A stretch of 64,000 bases of DNA. It comes from Myxococcales bacterium. GTDB taxonomy: Bacteria; Myxococcota_A; Polyangia; Haliangiales; Haliangiaceae. The position numbers were made by a program, and so were the translations under genes. The stretch lies in NCBI GenBank assembly GCA_016720595.1, contig JADKKI010000023.1, positions 139,519-203,518 on the forward strand, in the 5' to 3' direction. The stretch's first letter is position 1. Each line of letters opens with the position of its first letter. The notes beneath the pieces were generated by a model, which was not told where the DNA came from, ran no database searches, and saw only the letters and a program-made list of their open reading frames with translations. Below, in pieces: positions 40,601-48,779 of the stretch.

Positions 40601-40740
40601 TGCAGGACACGCGCGCGGACGGTCTCACCAACGAGCAGCTCGGCCCGCTGTTCCAGGGGGCGGAGGCGCTCGTCGAAGCGTGGGAGAAATCCTGCCGGCT
40701 GAGTAACTCCAAGCTCTCGAAGACCGGTTGTCATCCCTAG
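37642..40740 (+). CDS. Large secreted M19 membrane-dipeptidase-like hydrolase
   Basis: 1032 residues with a signal peptide ('LPIVLVMVYPAISRA'). An N-terminal beta-sandwich-like region (20-245) precedes the metal-site start 'GFADTHAHPGNH' (H255, H257). Further M19 landmarks are 'LTPQGRAVLQAMMDRGMLID' and 'VAHMSD' (about 660-685), 'YPVISSHAGLRQL' (about 724) and 'KGITLGTDLNGFEAQ' (about 821), the counterpart of the family's GSDFDG. At more than twice the usual length it carries large insertions. Substrate unknown. It ends just before the intact segmental duplication. Confidence 0.8.
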   Translation: MKRLPIVLVMVYPAISRAETAIKFPDCTKVDHAVTSQCWDFEDGTLDDAGFGAWTATGTAFATQPTFGDNVMASRILTKQPSAMRTTGTMLDDLRDLGGDFWETPYPIGHQGQFWIGTFENRPDERAAWSAVQGDSPMGTITSPSFVIDQQYVTFLVGGTCDALTEKVEVQLEVSGFWVPFIDVAGASMVTGTCSELMERKVIPMYALQGRTARIVVTDDSPNGHINVDDVRHTSVYPMDGGGANRPLWGFADTHAHPGNHQSFQALNGGGHLLDGVPDHPDSVMRGRCDGGDHGQRNHVGGRTASFTADTASLGSAPAMPEGCDGLSCFYKQQSPTFNAPGNTLLDHAHHDPNVGAPYWYTRTHQQMYLDWIKRSYQGGQRLLVATAGNNELLGSVLRDGHRDPQVSDYGAVRRFAAYMKWLVANPNNSWMEIAYTPADARRIIRGNRLAIILSTEVEDIGDHCKGDISWPYPDQDGGQTTTMSTNGANPWNQIKVRTSCGNNTNDWVNRVESLYAAGYRMIIPMHFSNNDLGGPAVYTDLHNMNNRFMNGAFLSVMSSPDVEFRLGESARKHDEMSVKNFHTPPNPLAAWNIGEIGWCQTNFVGGCVAGIGMGWLVFLPRIEVVLSILTQATYTPIPIAALSPLPKYDPSNPRGHVNTVGLTPQGRAVLQAMMDRGMLIDVAHMSDLGRNSLLGLGGTTNSNSIVNPGCDLTKPSCQDSAYPVISSHAGLRQLQRVRDEGGIDGEMIDRIHAIGGTVAVGTAGGDPLAPDMSMGPDDPSTGRPWTGILATTVMDDCAGSSKTFAQGYLYALRMTKGKGITLGTDLNGFEAQLNPRFGTMGCYARGTIPRIVQFAHDGTTLIDAQSVVPYKYDSENIFMPFGTAGAQRVEQRDHSDGINYTHYRGRPPVGGPGPGLKFFNLVDPSAFVPYMQQQQWGKPLPATLDPISMKSLARSPSLMALTSMAGRTFDFNYDGLANYGLLPDLLQDTRADGLTNEQLGPLFQGAEALVEAWEKSCRLSNSKLSKTGCHP

Positions 40741-40763
40741 CTGCCAATCCCGAGTACCGCGGA

Positions 40764-42128
40764 CTACTTCACGAGCGCGATGAACTGCTTCTCGGTGCGG
40801 AGCGCGCGGAACAGCGGATCCTTCTTGATCTGCTTCTTGTTCGCGTTCTGGGCGTTGCCCTTGAGTGCGCGGCGCAGGAGGTCGATCGCGCGCTCGGAGT
40901 CGCCGACGGCGGTGGCAAGGCCGGCGGCTGCGACGAACAGGCGCGCATCGTCGAGCTTGTCGGTGGCATCGAGCCACACCTTGGCCTCGGCGGCGTCGAC
41001 GTGGCCCTCCGCTACGTACTCGGTGAACCGGGGAAGGAGCTCCCATAGGTGGTTCGTCGCCAGCTCGCCGATGAGCGGCCGCACGTACTTGAGGAGCGCC
41101 GCGGGCTTGTCCGCGAGCTTCGAGATCTTGACCTCGATCTCGAGGCCGCGTGCCTCCGCGTCCTCCTCGTCGGCCTGGTCGCCGGTCCACCGCGCGCGCA
41201 TTGCCTCGAGCGAGTCGTCGTCGAAGCGGCGTGTATACGGACCGTAGATCTCACTGTCGTCTTTCAGCGTGCGTCGTGTGGACGCGAGGTCGGCCCATGC
41301 GTCGTGCCATGCGGTGTAGCGGTCGTCGGTCATCTCAAACGGCGTCCCATCGGCGGCGTGGAAACGTGTGCTCGAGGCGAGCTTCTCGTGACGGCCGCGG
41401 TAGCGCTTGGGCGCGAGTGACTTGTCGAGCCACATGATCCAGGACGGAGACACGAGGCCGTGCTTGGCTGGCTTGAGTTCCTCGCGCGTGAGCCGATGAT
41501 CCGAGAACCAGCTCGGGATATCGAGTTGGGGGTCCACGCTGCACAACGCGGCGACGAGCGCGGCGCTGTCGATCTGGTTCCCGCTGCTGTTGAACAACGA
41601 CAGCGGCGCGAGCCACACCGCCGGTCCGAGCAAGGCCACCGGGGCGCCGAGCCTTTCGACGAGCTGGTCGCCGAGCGCCTGCCAGCGTGGCTCCGTGACC
41701 TCGTCGAGCGGAAACGCGATCGAGAGCACACCGGTCTCACCAGCTTCGAGTGTCAGGTACAGCGCGAACTCCTTCGGGGGGAGCTTCTCTGGGGCGCCGT
41801 CGTGGATGTAGACCATCGTCGATTCCTTCGGGAACGCGCGGTAACTGCCGACGGTGTCTGTGATGACCTTGCGCGCGGCCGACATCGCCTTCGGCGCCGC
41901 GTAGCGCGTCGACTTCGTGCCCTTTGCGAGGAAGCCGCGGAACACGAGCGGGCGCTTGGTCATCTCGAGTGCGAGGCTGATGCAGGCGTCGATCTCCTTG
42001 CCGCTCGCGGCATCGAACATCACCGTGAGCGCGCCCATCAGCGCGGTGCGGCCCTTCAGGCTGGGATTCGTTGCGAGCGTCTTGTTGACTCGTGCGACCA
42101 GAGCTGAGGACGGAGCTTTGGATGCCAT
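40764..42128 (-). CDS. 454-residue protein of unknown function with a TPR-like C-terminus
   Basis: Cytoplasmic by absence of a signal. Residues 1-110 are helical ('LVARVNKTLATNPSLKGRTA'). The middle contains 'GAPVALLGPAVWLAPLSLFN' and 'SWFSDHRLTREELKPAKHGL', which resembles the general style of DUF3396/immunity-type proteins, but I do not assert membership. The last 120 residues look like tetratricopeptide helices ('DKLDDARLFVAAAGLATAVG', 'SERAIDLLRRALKG'). A decayed duplicate lies at 29.0-30.3 kb. Divergent transcription is not seen; the methyltransferase gene lies 42 bases upstream on the same strand. Confidence 0.65.
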   Translation of the reverse strand: MASKAPSSALVARVNKTLATNPSLKGRTALMGALTVMFDAASGKEIDACISLALEMTKRPLVFRGFLAKGTKSTRYAAPKAMSAARKVITDTVGSYRAFPKESTMVYIHDGAPEKLPPKEFALYLTLEAGETGVLSIAFPLDEVTEPRWQALGDQLVERLGAPVALLGPAVWLAPLSLFNSSGNQIDSAALVAALCSVDPQLDIPSWFSDHRLTREELKPAKHGLVSPSWIMWLDKSLAPKRYRGRHEKLASSTRFHAADGTPFEMTDDRYTAWHDAWADLASTRRTLKDDSEIYGPYTRRFDDDSLEAMRARWTGDQADEEDAEARGLEIEVKISKLADKPAALLKYVRPLIGELATNHLWELLPRFTEYVAEGHVDAAEAKVWLDATDKLDDARLFVAAAGLATAVGDSERAIDLLRRALKGNAQNANKKQIKKDPLFRALRTEKQFIALVK

Positions 42129-42170
42129 CGCCGGGGATGATATCTGTGCCCCGGACCCAAGGCTACGAGG

Positions 42171-42839
42171 TCACGACCGCGGTCGCCCGAGGAGCAGCCG
42201 GTTCTTGGCGCTCACGTTCGCGGGAATCGCGTCGACGAACACGTCGTAGCCGCGCTCGATAAGCCACATCGTGCGCTCCTCGTCGATCACCGCGGCAGGA
42301 TCCGCGAGGCCAACGAGATCGGCACGCCGCCTCGTCCGGTGGCAGCAGGGCATGAGGGCCACGCGTGCGCCCAGCGCGGCCGCTCGACTCAGCACCGTAT
42401 CGGAGAGCGCCCCGCAGGCATGGGCCGAAACGATGACGTCACCGGTGCCGAGGGTGACGTCCTCGAGGCGCGCCCGCTCGAACGTGACACGGCCGGCGAT
42501 GTTCGGAAACGCGGCGACGACGGCGGCGTGGACCAGGACGGAGTTCTTCGCGGGGCGGACGTCGACGGCGAGAGCCGTCGTGTGTGGATCGTTGCCTTGC
42601 AGCAGGAGTACCTGAGCGAGCAAGCCGTAACCGGCGCAGAGGTCGACCACGCGGACGACCGTGTCGCCTGCAAGCCACGTACGGATCCGCGTGGCCATCT
42701 CCCACGCCTCGTGCAGCTCCTTGCGTGGCAGGCAGTCAACGGCGCAGATCGCGCGTCCGAGTGTGTCGAGCAGGCCGTCGTCAGGGTAATAGCGCGCGTG
42801 CGACGGTGACAGCTTGTTGCGTGAACCGGGACCGTGCAC
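42171..42839 (-). CDS. SAM-dependent methyltransferase (Methyltransf_32/METTL25-like)
   Basis: 222 residues with a GTG start. The SAM motif is 'VRVVDLCAGYGLLAQVLLLQ', then 'ALAVDVRPAKNS', 'DVIVSAHACGALSDTVLSRA' and 'VALMPCCHRTRR'. The HACG...LSD and MPCCH signatures belong to the Methyltransf_32/METTL25-type family, whose substrates are generally uncharacterised. It is cytoplasmic. It is transcribed toward the 454-residue gene and is probably co-transcribed with it. Confidence 0.78.
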   Translation of the reverse strand: MHGPGSRNKLSPSHARYYPDDGLLDTLGRAICAVDCLPRKELHEAWEMATRIRTWLAGDTVVRVVDLCAGYGLLAQVLLLQGNDPHTTALAVDVRPAKNSVLVHAAVVAAFPNIAGRVTFERARLEDVTLGTGDVIVSAHACGALSDTVLSRAAALGARVALMPCCHRTRRRADLVGLADPAAVIDEERTMWLIERGYDVFVDAIPANVSAKNRLLLGRPRS

Positions 42840-42963
42840 GAGCTCTCGGCGCGACTATACGGCGAGCAAGCTCGTGAGATCAGATCTTCCGGAGGCTCGC
42901 GATCGGTGGTGTCACGCCCCCGGCGCAAGGTAGCGCACCGAAGACTGATATCCTTCGATCATC

Positions 42964-43335
42964 ATGGCGACGCCCGAAGAGACGATCGAGGACTACATCG
43001 CGCTCTGGGGAACGTCCGATCCAGCCGCACGACGCGCACACGCCACCGCTTCGCTCACCGACGACGTCGTGCTCCTGTATCCAACGTTCGATGCGAGCGG
43101 TCTGGGCGACGTGCTCGCGAAGGCCGAGGGCTTCCAGCAGAGCTCTCCGGGTGCGAAGATCGTGCGGCGTAGCGGCGTGCAGCACCACAAAGGCTGCGTG
43201 CGCGTGGCGTGGAAGATGGTGCGCGCCGATGGGACCGTCGCCGGCGAAGGCGAGTCGATCGGCGAGCTCGCGCCGGACGGGCGCATGAAGCGCGTCTACG
43301 GGTTCCGCGACCCGTTGCCACCCTCGACGCCCTAG
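42964..43335 (+). CDS. NTF2/SnoaL-like fold protein
   Basis: 123 residues. 'ETIEDYIALWGTSDPAARRA' at the N-terminus and the strands 'GVQHHKGCVRVAWKMVRADG' and 'GRMKRVYGFRDPLPP' fit the NTF2-like/SnoaL-like superfamily of small cone-shaped proteins. A specific activity cannot be predicted. It is present only in the intact copy of the duplicated segment, which suggests it was inserted there or lost from the other copy. The same interval ends with half a MITE. Confidence 0.75.
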   Translation: MATPEETIEDYIALWGTSDPAARRAHATASLTDDVVLLYPTFDASGLGDVLAKAEGFQQSSPGAKIVRRSGVQHHKGCVRVAWKMVRADGTVAGEGESIGELAPDGRMKRVYGFRDPLPPSTP

Positions 43336-43351
43336 CAGCTGAGAAACGAAG

Positions 43352-43402
43352 GAGAGTCCCGGACGCACCTGGACGCCCCGTCAATCAACCTCGGTCGGGC
43401 TA
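43352..43402. repeat. MITE-like repeat, right half only (copy C)
   Basis: The stretch from GAGAGTCCCGGACGCACC through CGTCAATCAACCTCGGTCGG matches the right part of copy A. The left half is missing. It marks the junction where the intact duplicate resumes similarity with copy 1. Confidence 0.7.
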
Positions 43403-43440
43403 CTTGGAGATCCATGCCTATCCGGAGCGAAACTGAACCG

Positions 43441-44751
43441 ATGCGGTCATGGACCCTGTACGTCACGCTGCTGGTCGCGGCATGCGCTCCGGCGCCGCCC
43501 GTTCCGGCACGCCACGCCACACCTTCGAGCGTGGCTCCGGGCAAGCCGTCGAGCCGCCCCCCGTTCGAGGACACGCTTCGCTTGCTGAAGACGATGGAGT
43601 ACCCCGACGCCGAGCTGCGCGCGAAGGCGGTGCGCGCGCGGTTCGCCGCCGAGATCGGTGTCTGTCGATGGCGCGGGACCGAGGCGATGAGCGACGAAGC
43701 CTTCCAGGCGGTGGCGAGCATGGTGCCGGCTGAGCTGTTTCGCGCCCTGAAGGTCGCGCGGGATCGACGGTCCACCTGTTCATCAGCGGAAGCGACGGAG
43801 GCTCTGCAAAGCATCGACCGGCTGGTGGCGACTTTCGCGTCGGAGCTCGCCTGGCGAGCCCCCACGTTCGATCCGTCCGCGCCCATCCTGCTGAGCCAGG
43901 GGCCGTGCCAGTGCGAGCTCGATCACTTCGACCACGCCGCCACCGCGTTCTACCCGTACTGGCTCCGCGGCAAGGTCCCGGCGACGCCGCTCGGCGCGCT
44001 AGGCACGATTGCTTACGTCGGCATGACGTTCGATGACGACGGGAACGTTCGCCACGTCGAGTCGCCGGGCAGGGCAGGGGAGCCCGCGGGCGAACCCTTC
44101 GATCTCGCGCACGCCGAGCTCGTCCGGACTGCCCACGCGGCCGGTGTCGGCGTGGACTGGGTCATCCAGCAGCCCGACTGGGCCCGGTGGTCGGCGCGGA
44201 CCGCGGCCGAGCGGCGACGCGTGTTCGACGCGCTCGCGACATCCCTCGCCCGGATCTCCAGCACCGATCGGCGTGACGGCGTGACGCTCTGGTTCACTGG
44301 CTACCCCGCCGACGCCGGAGCGGAGCGCATGTTCGACGACCTGATCTCCGCGATCGTGACCAAGCAGAAGGCGGGCGGCATGCCTGGCCGCATCAGTGTC
44401 CTCGTGCCGCAGGACGCCGTCGGCGCGGGGCTGTACGACTACCGACACCTCGTCAACCTGGTGGGGCAGATGCGCCCCGACGCCGAGCGAAGCCAAGGAG
44501 GCGCAGTGTTCGTGCTCCTGGAAGAGCCCACCACGGAATCCAAGAAGCGGCTGCGGATGGGCATCGAGGAGGCGCCGCTCCAGGGCCCCGACCGCAGACG
44601 GCTGCTGCGGGCCATCGTCCCGGTCATCACGTTCGATGGTCGGTCGTGGCAGCAGCTCTCGGATGACGAGATCTACGCGGCGTACAACTACGCTGGCCTC
44701 GGGTTCTGGCTGAGCTCCACGGAGCTGAAGCCGTCTCGGGCGAGTCGATGA
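43441..44751 (+). CDS. Secreted lipoprotein of unknown function
   Basis: 436 residues from ATG 43441 ('MRSWTLYVTLLVAACAPAPP', lipobox Cys). Helical N-terminal region to about 200, then an alpha/beta part with 'IAYVGMTFDDDGNVRHVESP', 'DGVTLWFTGYPADAGAERMF' and 'GRISVLVPQDAVGAGLYDYR', suggestive of a glycoside-hydrolase-like or other barrel fold, but no family motif was recognised. The frame could extend to 43414, but the signal favours 43441. The decayed duplicate is at 31.1-32.4 kb. Confidence 0.7.
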   Translation: MRSWTLYVTLLVAACAPAPPVPARHATPSSVAPGKPSSRPPFEDTLRLLKTMEYPDAELRAKAVRARFAAEIGVCRWRGTEAMSDEAFQAVASMVPAELFRALKVARDRRSTCSSAEATEALQSIDRLVATFASELAWRAPTFDPSAPILLSQGPCQCELDHFDHAATAFYPYWLRGKVPATPLGALGTIAYVGMTFDDDGNVRHVESPGRAGEPAGEPFDLAHAELVRTAHAAGVGVDWVIQQPDWARWSARTAAERRRVFDALATSLARISSTDRRDGVTLWFTGYPADAGAERMFDDLISAIVTKQKAGGMPGRISVLVPQDAVGAGLYDYRHLVNLVGQMRPDAERSQGGAVFVLLEEPTTESKKRLRMGIEEAPLQGPDRRRLLRAIVPVITFDGRSWQQLSDDEIYAAYNYAGLGFWLSSTELKPSRASR

Positions 44752-44799
44752 CCGACGGCGGGACCCGGCACTATCGCACGTAGGCCGGGCGCGCGAGGA

Positions 44800-44937
44800 T
44801 CGCATGCTCGCGCAGGCGCTGGACGCCGCGGAGATACCGAAGGGGGGAGTTCGCGGCGCTCGTGTTCGACGATACGCGATGGGGGAGGACGTCCTCTGCG
44901 TGCGTATCGAGGTACCGTGGGCGAAGTGAGGTTCAGC
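44800..44937 (+). pseudogene. Small degenerate coding remnant
   Basis: By switching frames twice one reads 'LAQALDAAEIPKG', 'EFAALVFDDTRWG' and 'EDVLCVRIEVPWAK' ending in TGA. This looks like a broken C-terminus of an unidentified gene. No start and no family. Confidence 0.3.
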
Positions 44938-44942
44938 AAGTC

Positions 44943-45551
44943 ATGACATGCGTCGGCAGGCCAAGCTCCAGGATGGAGCCCGTCGTTTGGCTCGGCCCGA
45001 CGGGTCGCGCGCACAACCGGCGGTCGACGCTGGTCGCCGCCCTCGTGGCCATCGCGACTGCTGGCGCCTGCTCCGGCGACGGCGGGGTAGCCAAGCGGTG
45101 CGCCCCGGCCCGGGAGGCGCTGGCCCCGGAATGGAAGCGGTCGCTCGACCTGTTCGCGGAGATCGCCGGGAAGTTCGATCTCACCTGGAACAAGCTACCC
45201 AGGTCCGTCCTCGACGAGCTCAGCGGCTCGCGCGCCGCGCTCGACCCCGGGCCAATGCTCGAGAAGATCCGCAAAGGCTGCCACGATGGCACCGCGGCAG
45301 ACTGCCACTCGTACGGAACTACCGTCGAGCAGCTGTTGCAGCGCTACACGATGAGCAAGGACTTCGCGGTCAGTAGCGCGCCAGGCGACACCAATCCTGC
45401 CGATCGCGAGACCTACAAGACCGCGATGGAAGAGCTGAATGTCGATTTCCAGAACCTCATCACCGCGGGGGTGCCGCTCGTGCGCCTCGCTGGCCGCGAG
45501 CTCGCAGTCAAGGAGCTGTGCTCAGCCGGCGGTGAACACGTTGCTCCATAG
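44943..45551 (+). CDS. Putative lipoprotein of unknown function
   Basis: About 202 residues from ATG 44943; another ATG at 44976 is possible. A hydrophobic segment ends in a lipobox-like Cys ('STLVAALVAIATAGACSG') after an unusually long N-terminal extension, so the true start may be later. The mature part is helical and charged with three or four cysteines ('KGCHDGTAADCHSYG'). No family recognised. Confidence 0.55.
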   Translation: MTCVGRPSSRMEPVVWLGPTGRAHNRRSTLVAALVAIATAGACSGDGGVAKRCAPAREALAPEWKRSLDLFAEIAGKFDLTWNKLPRSVLDELSGSRAALDPGPMLEKIRKGCHDGTAADCHSYGTTVEQLLQRYTMSKDFAVSSAPGDTNPADRETYKTAMEELNVDFQNLITAGVPLVRLAGRELAVKELCSAGGEHVAP

Positions 45552-45597
45552 ATAGCGAGACGCCCACGGGTCGCGACCTCGCGCGATAGTCGCCCGC

Positions 45598-45890
45598 ATG
45601 CTTGCTGCGTGGCGTGGTTTCTTGATTGCTCTCTTGCTGACGGGATGCCGGTCCGCTCATGTCGTGGCGCCCGGCTGCCCCGGCTGCCCGCCGGACGGGG
45701 CTACAAGTATCAGGGCTGATCAGGTGGGCCGCGCGGTGCATGGGGCGCACGGAACCCTCATCTCGCGGCGTGGCGCTTGCTGGATATCGAGGTCCTCCAG
45801 TCCGATCCCGCGACCTTCGATCTCGGACTCGATCGCTGGAGTGGCATCGTCGAGATCTTCGCGCCTTCGAGTAGAACGGCGCGCATCATC
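45598..45890 (+). pseudogene. Short lipoprotein gene, frameshifted
   Basis: The N-terminus 'MLAAWRGFLIALLLTGCRSA' (lipobox) is followed by 'PGCPGCPPDG'. From about 45700 the better coding frame shifts and reads 'HLAAWRLLDIEVLQSDPATF', 'DLGLDRWSGIVEIFAP', running into the 3' end of thioredoxin on the other strand. It is either a broken gene or one with a sequencing indel around 45690-45720. Confidence 0.45.
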
Positions 45891-46263
45891 GCGCACCCGC
45901 ACTCTGTCGAACGGCGCCGGCGACCTCGGCGCGGACTGCGTCCATGTCGAGGGCCTCGATCTGCGCGATGAGCTTGTCGAGTGCTGCACCAGGGAGTGCG
46001 CCGGCCTGCGAGAACAACAACACGCCATCGCGGAACGCCATCAGCGTCGGGATCGCGCGAATGCCGAGCTCGCCGGCCAAGCCCTGCTGCGCTTCGGTAT
46101 CGACCTTCGCGAACGCCACGCCAGGATGACGCTCCGCCGCCGCTGCGAAGACCGGCGCGAATGCGCGGCACGGGCCGCACCAGCTGGCCCACAGATCAAC
46201 CAGGACGATGCCTTGCGCAATAGCGGATTCGAACGTGCCTGCACTCAGTTCCTTGATCGCCAT
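45886..46263 (-). CDS. trxA: Thioredoxin
   Basis: 125 residues from ATG 46263 (MAIKELSAGTFESAI). The active site is WASWCGPCRAFAP with the canonical CGPC, the cis-Pro segment is 'GIRAIPTLMAFRDG', and 'FAKVDTEAQQGLAGELG' lies between. There is no signal peptide, so it is a cytoplasmic disulphide reductase. The tail from about residue 105 is slightly longer than in E. coli thioredoxin. It is divergent from the DUF2202 lipoprotein gene with 158 bases between. Confidence 0.92.
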   Translation of the reverse strand: MAIKELSAGTFESAIAQGIVLVDLWASWCGPCRAFAPVFAAAAERHPGVAFAKVDTEAQQGLAGELGIRAIPTLMAFRDGVLLFSQAGALPGAALDKLIAQIEALDMDAVRAEVAGAVRQSAGAR

Positions 46264-46421
46264 ACCGTGCCTCCATGCGGTGAGAGCCAGTGGAACGACG
46301 GAGGGTTCCGGCGCCGGCGTGGCGCTCGCTCTCGACGAAAGACCGCCTGCGACGTCGCACACATCGGTACTGGCGCGAACCGTTGCTGCGATCACCGGCT
46401 CTCACCGGTAGGAGGTTTTCA

Positions 46422-47012
46422 ATGAAGTGGACCACGTTGCCGTTGCTCGCGTTGGTCGGTGTGGGCTGTACCGACACGGATCCGCCAAGCGTCTCGCCCT
46501 TGTCCTCGGAAGAGATCGCGGGGCTACGGTTCTCCCGCGAGGAGGAGAAGCTTGCCCGGGACGTGTACGGCGACCTGACGGCGAGCGGCCCGATCTTCAG
46601 CAACATCCAGACGAGCGAGCAGCGTCACTTCGACGCGATTGGAGGTTTGCTCGTGGCCTATGGTCTCGACAACCCGGCGGAGCGGCTCACCGCGGGTGAG
46701 TTCAAGGATCCGGAGCTCGCAGCGCTCTACCAGGACCTCGTGCAGCGGGGTGCTCCAGGCGGGCTGAGCGCGCTCGGGGTTGGCTGCACGATCGAGGAGC
46801 TCGACCTGCACGACCTCGCGACCGCACAGATGACGGTTGCGCACCCCGACCTCGAGACGGTCTACGACAACCTGGCGCTTGGATCCCGCAACCACCTGCG
46901 CGCCTTCTATGGCAATCTGACTGCCGGCGGCGGTAGTTACACGCCGATCTGGCTCGATCAGGCGACGTTCGACGCGATCGTGACCACCCCCAAGGAACAG
47001 GGCGGCAACTGA
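46422..47012 (+). CDS. DUF2202 (ferritin-like) lipoprotein
   Basis: 196 residues. ATG 46422 is preceded by TAGGAGG at 46408-46414. Lipobox 'LLALVGVGCTD'. The rest is a clear DUF2202 domain: 'LSSEEIAGLRFSREEEKLAR', 'DVYGDLTASGPIFSNIQTSE', 'LGVGCTIEELDLHDL', 'SRNHLRAFYGNL'. The conserved Glu/His set suggests a ferritin-like four-helix di-metal fold. It is anchored to the envelope and the role is unknown. Confidence 0.88.
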   Translation: MKWTTLPLLALVGVGCTDTDPPSVSPLSSEEIAGLRFSREEEKLARDVYGDLTASGPIFSNIQTSEQRHFDAIGGLLVAYGLDNPAERLTAGEFKDPELAALYQDLVQRGAPGGLSALGVGCTIEELDLHDLATAQMTVAHPDLETVYDNLALGSRNHLRAFYGNLTAGGGSYTPIWLDQATFDAIVTTPKEQGGN

Positions 47013-47153
47013 CCGGTCGCGACGTCCGGCACGCGGTAGCCTCGCGTACGTGGTCCTCAAACCACTCGCCGAGTCGGTTCTTCTCGGCGTGTTCCTGGAC
47101 GGCGAGCCGTAGCACCAAGTCGCGCGAATCGCCGACGTGTTCGAACCTTCTGT

Positions 47154-47300
47154 TCACCCGTGGGACTTCCAGATCATCCTCAACATACGAATATTGACGC
47201 GCATGAACCGATAGGCCTGATATGGAAAGAACGTCCGCAGGAACAGCATCCACCGGGATGGCTTCATCGTGAACTTCGCGAGCTGGGTTTGGGGCGGCAT
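47154..47300 (-). CDS. 48-residue companion protein of the SQR-like flavoprotein
   Basis: ATG 47300 lies 14 bases after the flavoprotein stop, with AAGGA just upstream. The product is basic and amphipathic ('MKPSRWMLFLRTFFPYQAYR', 'FMRVNIRMLRMIWKSHG'), suggesting a peripheral membrane peptide that could help dock the enzyme. The length, spacing and coding quality support a real gene. The interval 47013-47153 shows a coding-like minus-strand stretch of unknown origin but no clear gene. Confidence 0.55.
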   Translation of the reverse strand: MPPQTQLAKFTMKPSRWMLFLRTFFPYQAYRFMRVNIRMLRMIWKSHG

Positions 47301-47314
47301 CGAGGTGTCCTTCA

Positions 47315-48772
47315 CTATTCGGGGATCAGCCACCAGCCAAGACGGGCCTTCGCCTTGTACAGGAACATCGTGTGAAGGATCGCCTTGATCCAGTGTCCCG
47401 CTGACCCGATCTCGCCTGTGGTGTAGCGAAGGTCGCGGCCGGTCTCGGGGAAACGCGTGTAGTCGGGCACGACCGGGTACATCGTCATCGACGCCGCAGT
47501 CCCTCGCCAGAAGCTCGCACCGGCCGAGGCAACGCAGGCCGCACCCATCGAAGCGAGCGACGCGGTATGGGTTGGCTCGGTGGCACCTCGCTCGATCATG
47601 TCGACGATACTGAGGGCGACGGTGCGCCCCATGACACCCGACGGCATGCCGGTCCGGGGCGGGGCGGGCGCGATCATCGTTCCGGTCTTCGATGTGCGCG
47701 GTCGCGAGATCGCGTGAGGTGGCGCGAACGCGATGCCGGCCGCAAACACGTTGGCGTGGCGCGGAGACTGGTACGTCGATGGCCAATCCGCGGCGCGCCA
47801 CGCTTCGTACGGCTTCGCGGTGTAGTCGGCGTCGACCTTCATGAACCCGCTCGGTGCGAACAGCTCCCCGGTGATGTCGGCGCCGGCGTGATCGAACGCG
47901 CGGATCTGGGCACCGCGAAACGGTGGCAATAGCATCGCGAAATCAAAGGCCAGCGAGGACATCTCGCCGTCGAGGGTCTCGTAGTGAATGACTCCGGCCT
48001 CGACAGACTTCACGGCCGCGCCCACGATCCATTCGATGCCGCGCTCGGCGAATAGCGACTCGGCAAACAGCTTGCCGGGAACCACGAAGCCCCCGGCCTT
48101 CAGCTGCATGCCGTCGACGCCGAAGTCACCGAGCTCGGCCTCGTTCGTGAGGAACACGATCCGAGCGCGGTCGCGCACGCCGGCCTTGCGCAGCTCGAAT
48201 TCGACGTTGAAGACGTACTCGAACGCCGCGCCCTGGCAGGTGCAGGTCCCGTGACCGGTGCCGATCACGAACGTCAGGTTCGCGCCGGCGCGCATGCGCT
48301 CGGTCGCCTCCGCGAGCCGCTGGGCAGTGTTGAGCGCGTGGTCGGCGGTGCAGACCGAGAGGCTGTGACTGTCGGGGCCGAGCCCGGGCGTCGCGGCGAA
48401 ATCGAGCCGGGGGCCGGTCGCGTTGATCAAGAAGTCGTAGGACAGATCCTCGCGCACGCCTTGGCGCTCGGGATCGCTGCGTTCGATCGTGACGTACGGT
48501 TGCGGCGACGCGGCCGACCCTTCGGTATGCAGCTCGACGACCTTCGCCTGCTCGTACCGGATTCCGAGCCGCTCGTAGACCGCCGGGAGGTCGAACGTGA
48601 CGTCGGCCTTGGTCTTGACCCCGACGCCGACCCAGATGTTCGAAGGGATCCAGTTCCACAGCCGGTTGGGCGTCACCACCACGACCTCGTGGTCGCGCCC
48701 CAACTTCCTTCGAAGCACCTGCGCGGCCGTGTGGCCCGCGACCCCCGCTCCCAGTACGACGACGCGTGCCAT
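47315..48772 (-). CDS. Sulfide:quinone-oxidoreductase-like FAD-dependent oxidoreductase
   Basis: 485 residues from ATG 48772. N-terminal dinucleotide-binding motif 'VVVLGAGVAGHTAAQVLRRK', 'NRLWNWIPSNIWVGVG', second binding region 'LTFVIGTGHGTCTCQGAAFE' with two cysteines, 'NVFAAGIAFAPPHAISRPRT' and a C-terminal membrane-proximal segment ('IKAILHTMFLYKAKARLGWW'). This matches SQR/NDH-2-like flavoproteins that pass electrons to quinone at the inner membrane. I favour SQR-like because of the cysteines. The frame extends upstream into an unrelated sigma-factor relic, so 48772 is chosen. Confidence 0.78.
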   Translation of the reverse strand: MARVVVLGAGVAGHTAAQVLRRKLGRDHEVVVVTPNRLWNWIPSNIWVGVGVKTKADVTFDLPAVYERLGIRYEQAKVVELHTEGSAASPQPYVTIERSDPERQGVREDLSYDFLINATGPRLDFAATPGLGPDSHSLSVCTADHALNTAQRLAEATERMRAGANLTFVIGTGHGTCTCQGAAFEYVFNVEFELRKAGVRDRARIVFLTNEAELGDFGVDGMQLKAGGFVVPGKLFAESLFAERGIEWIVGAAVKSVEAGVIHYETLDGEMSSLAFDFAMLLPPFRGAQIRAFDHAGADITGELFAPSGFMKVDADYTAKPYEAWRAADWPSTYQSPRHANVFAAGIAFAPPHAISRPRTSKTGTMIAPAPPRTGMPSGVMGRTVALSIVDMIERGATEPTHTASLASMGAACVASAGASFWRGTAASMTMYPVVPDYTRFPETGRDLRYTTGEIGSAGHWIKAILHTMFLYKAKARLGWWLIPE

Positions 48773-48779
48773 GGTTGAC

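Larger units (their letters stand above)
40738..44777. repeat. Segmental duplication, intact copy 2
   Basis: Homologous to 28961-32418. It differs by carrying intact reading frames and an extra roughly 0.5-kb stretch (42855-43405) that holds an NTF2-like gene and the right half of a MITE-like repeat. The left edge lies directly at the stop codon of the M19-like gene. Confidence 0.85.
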
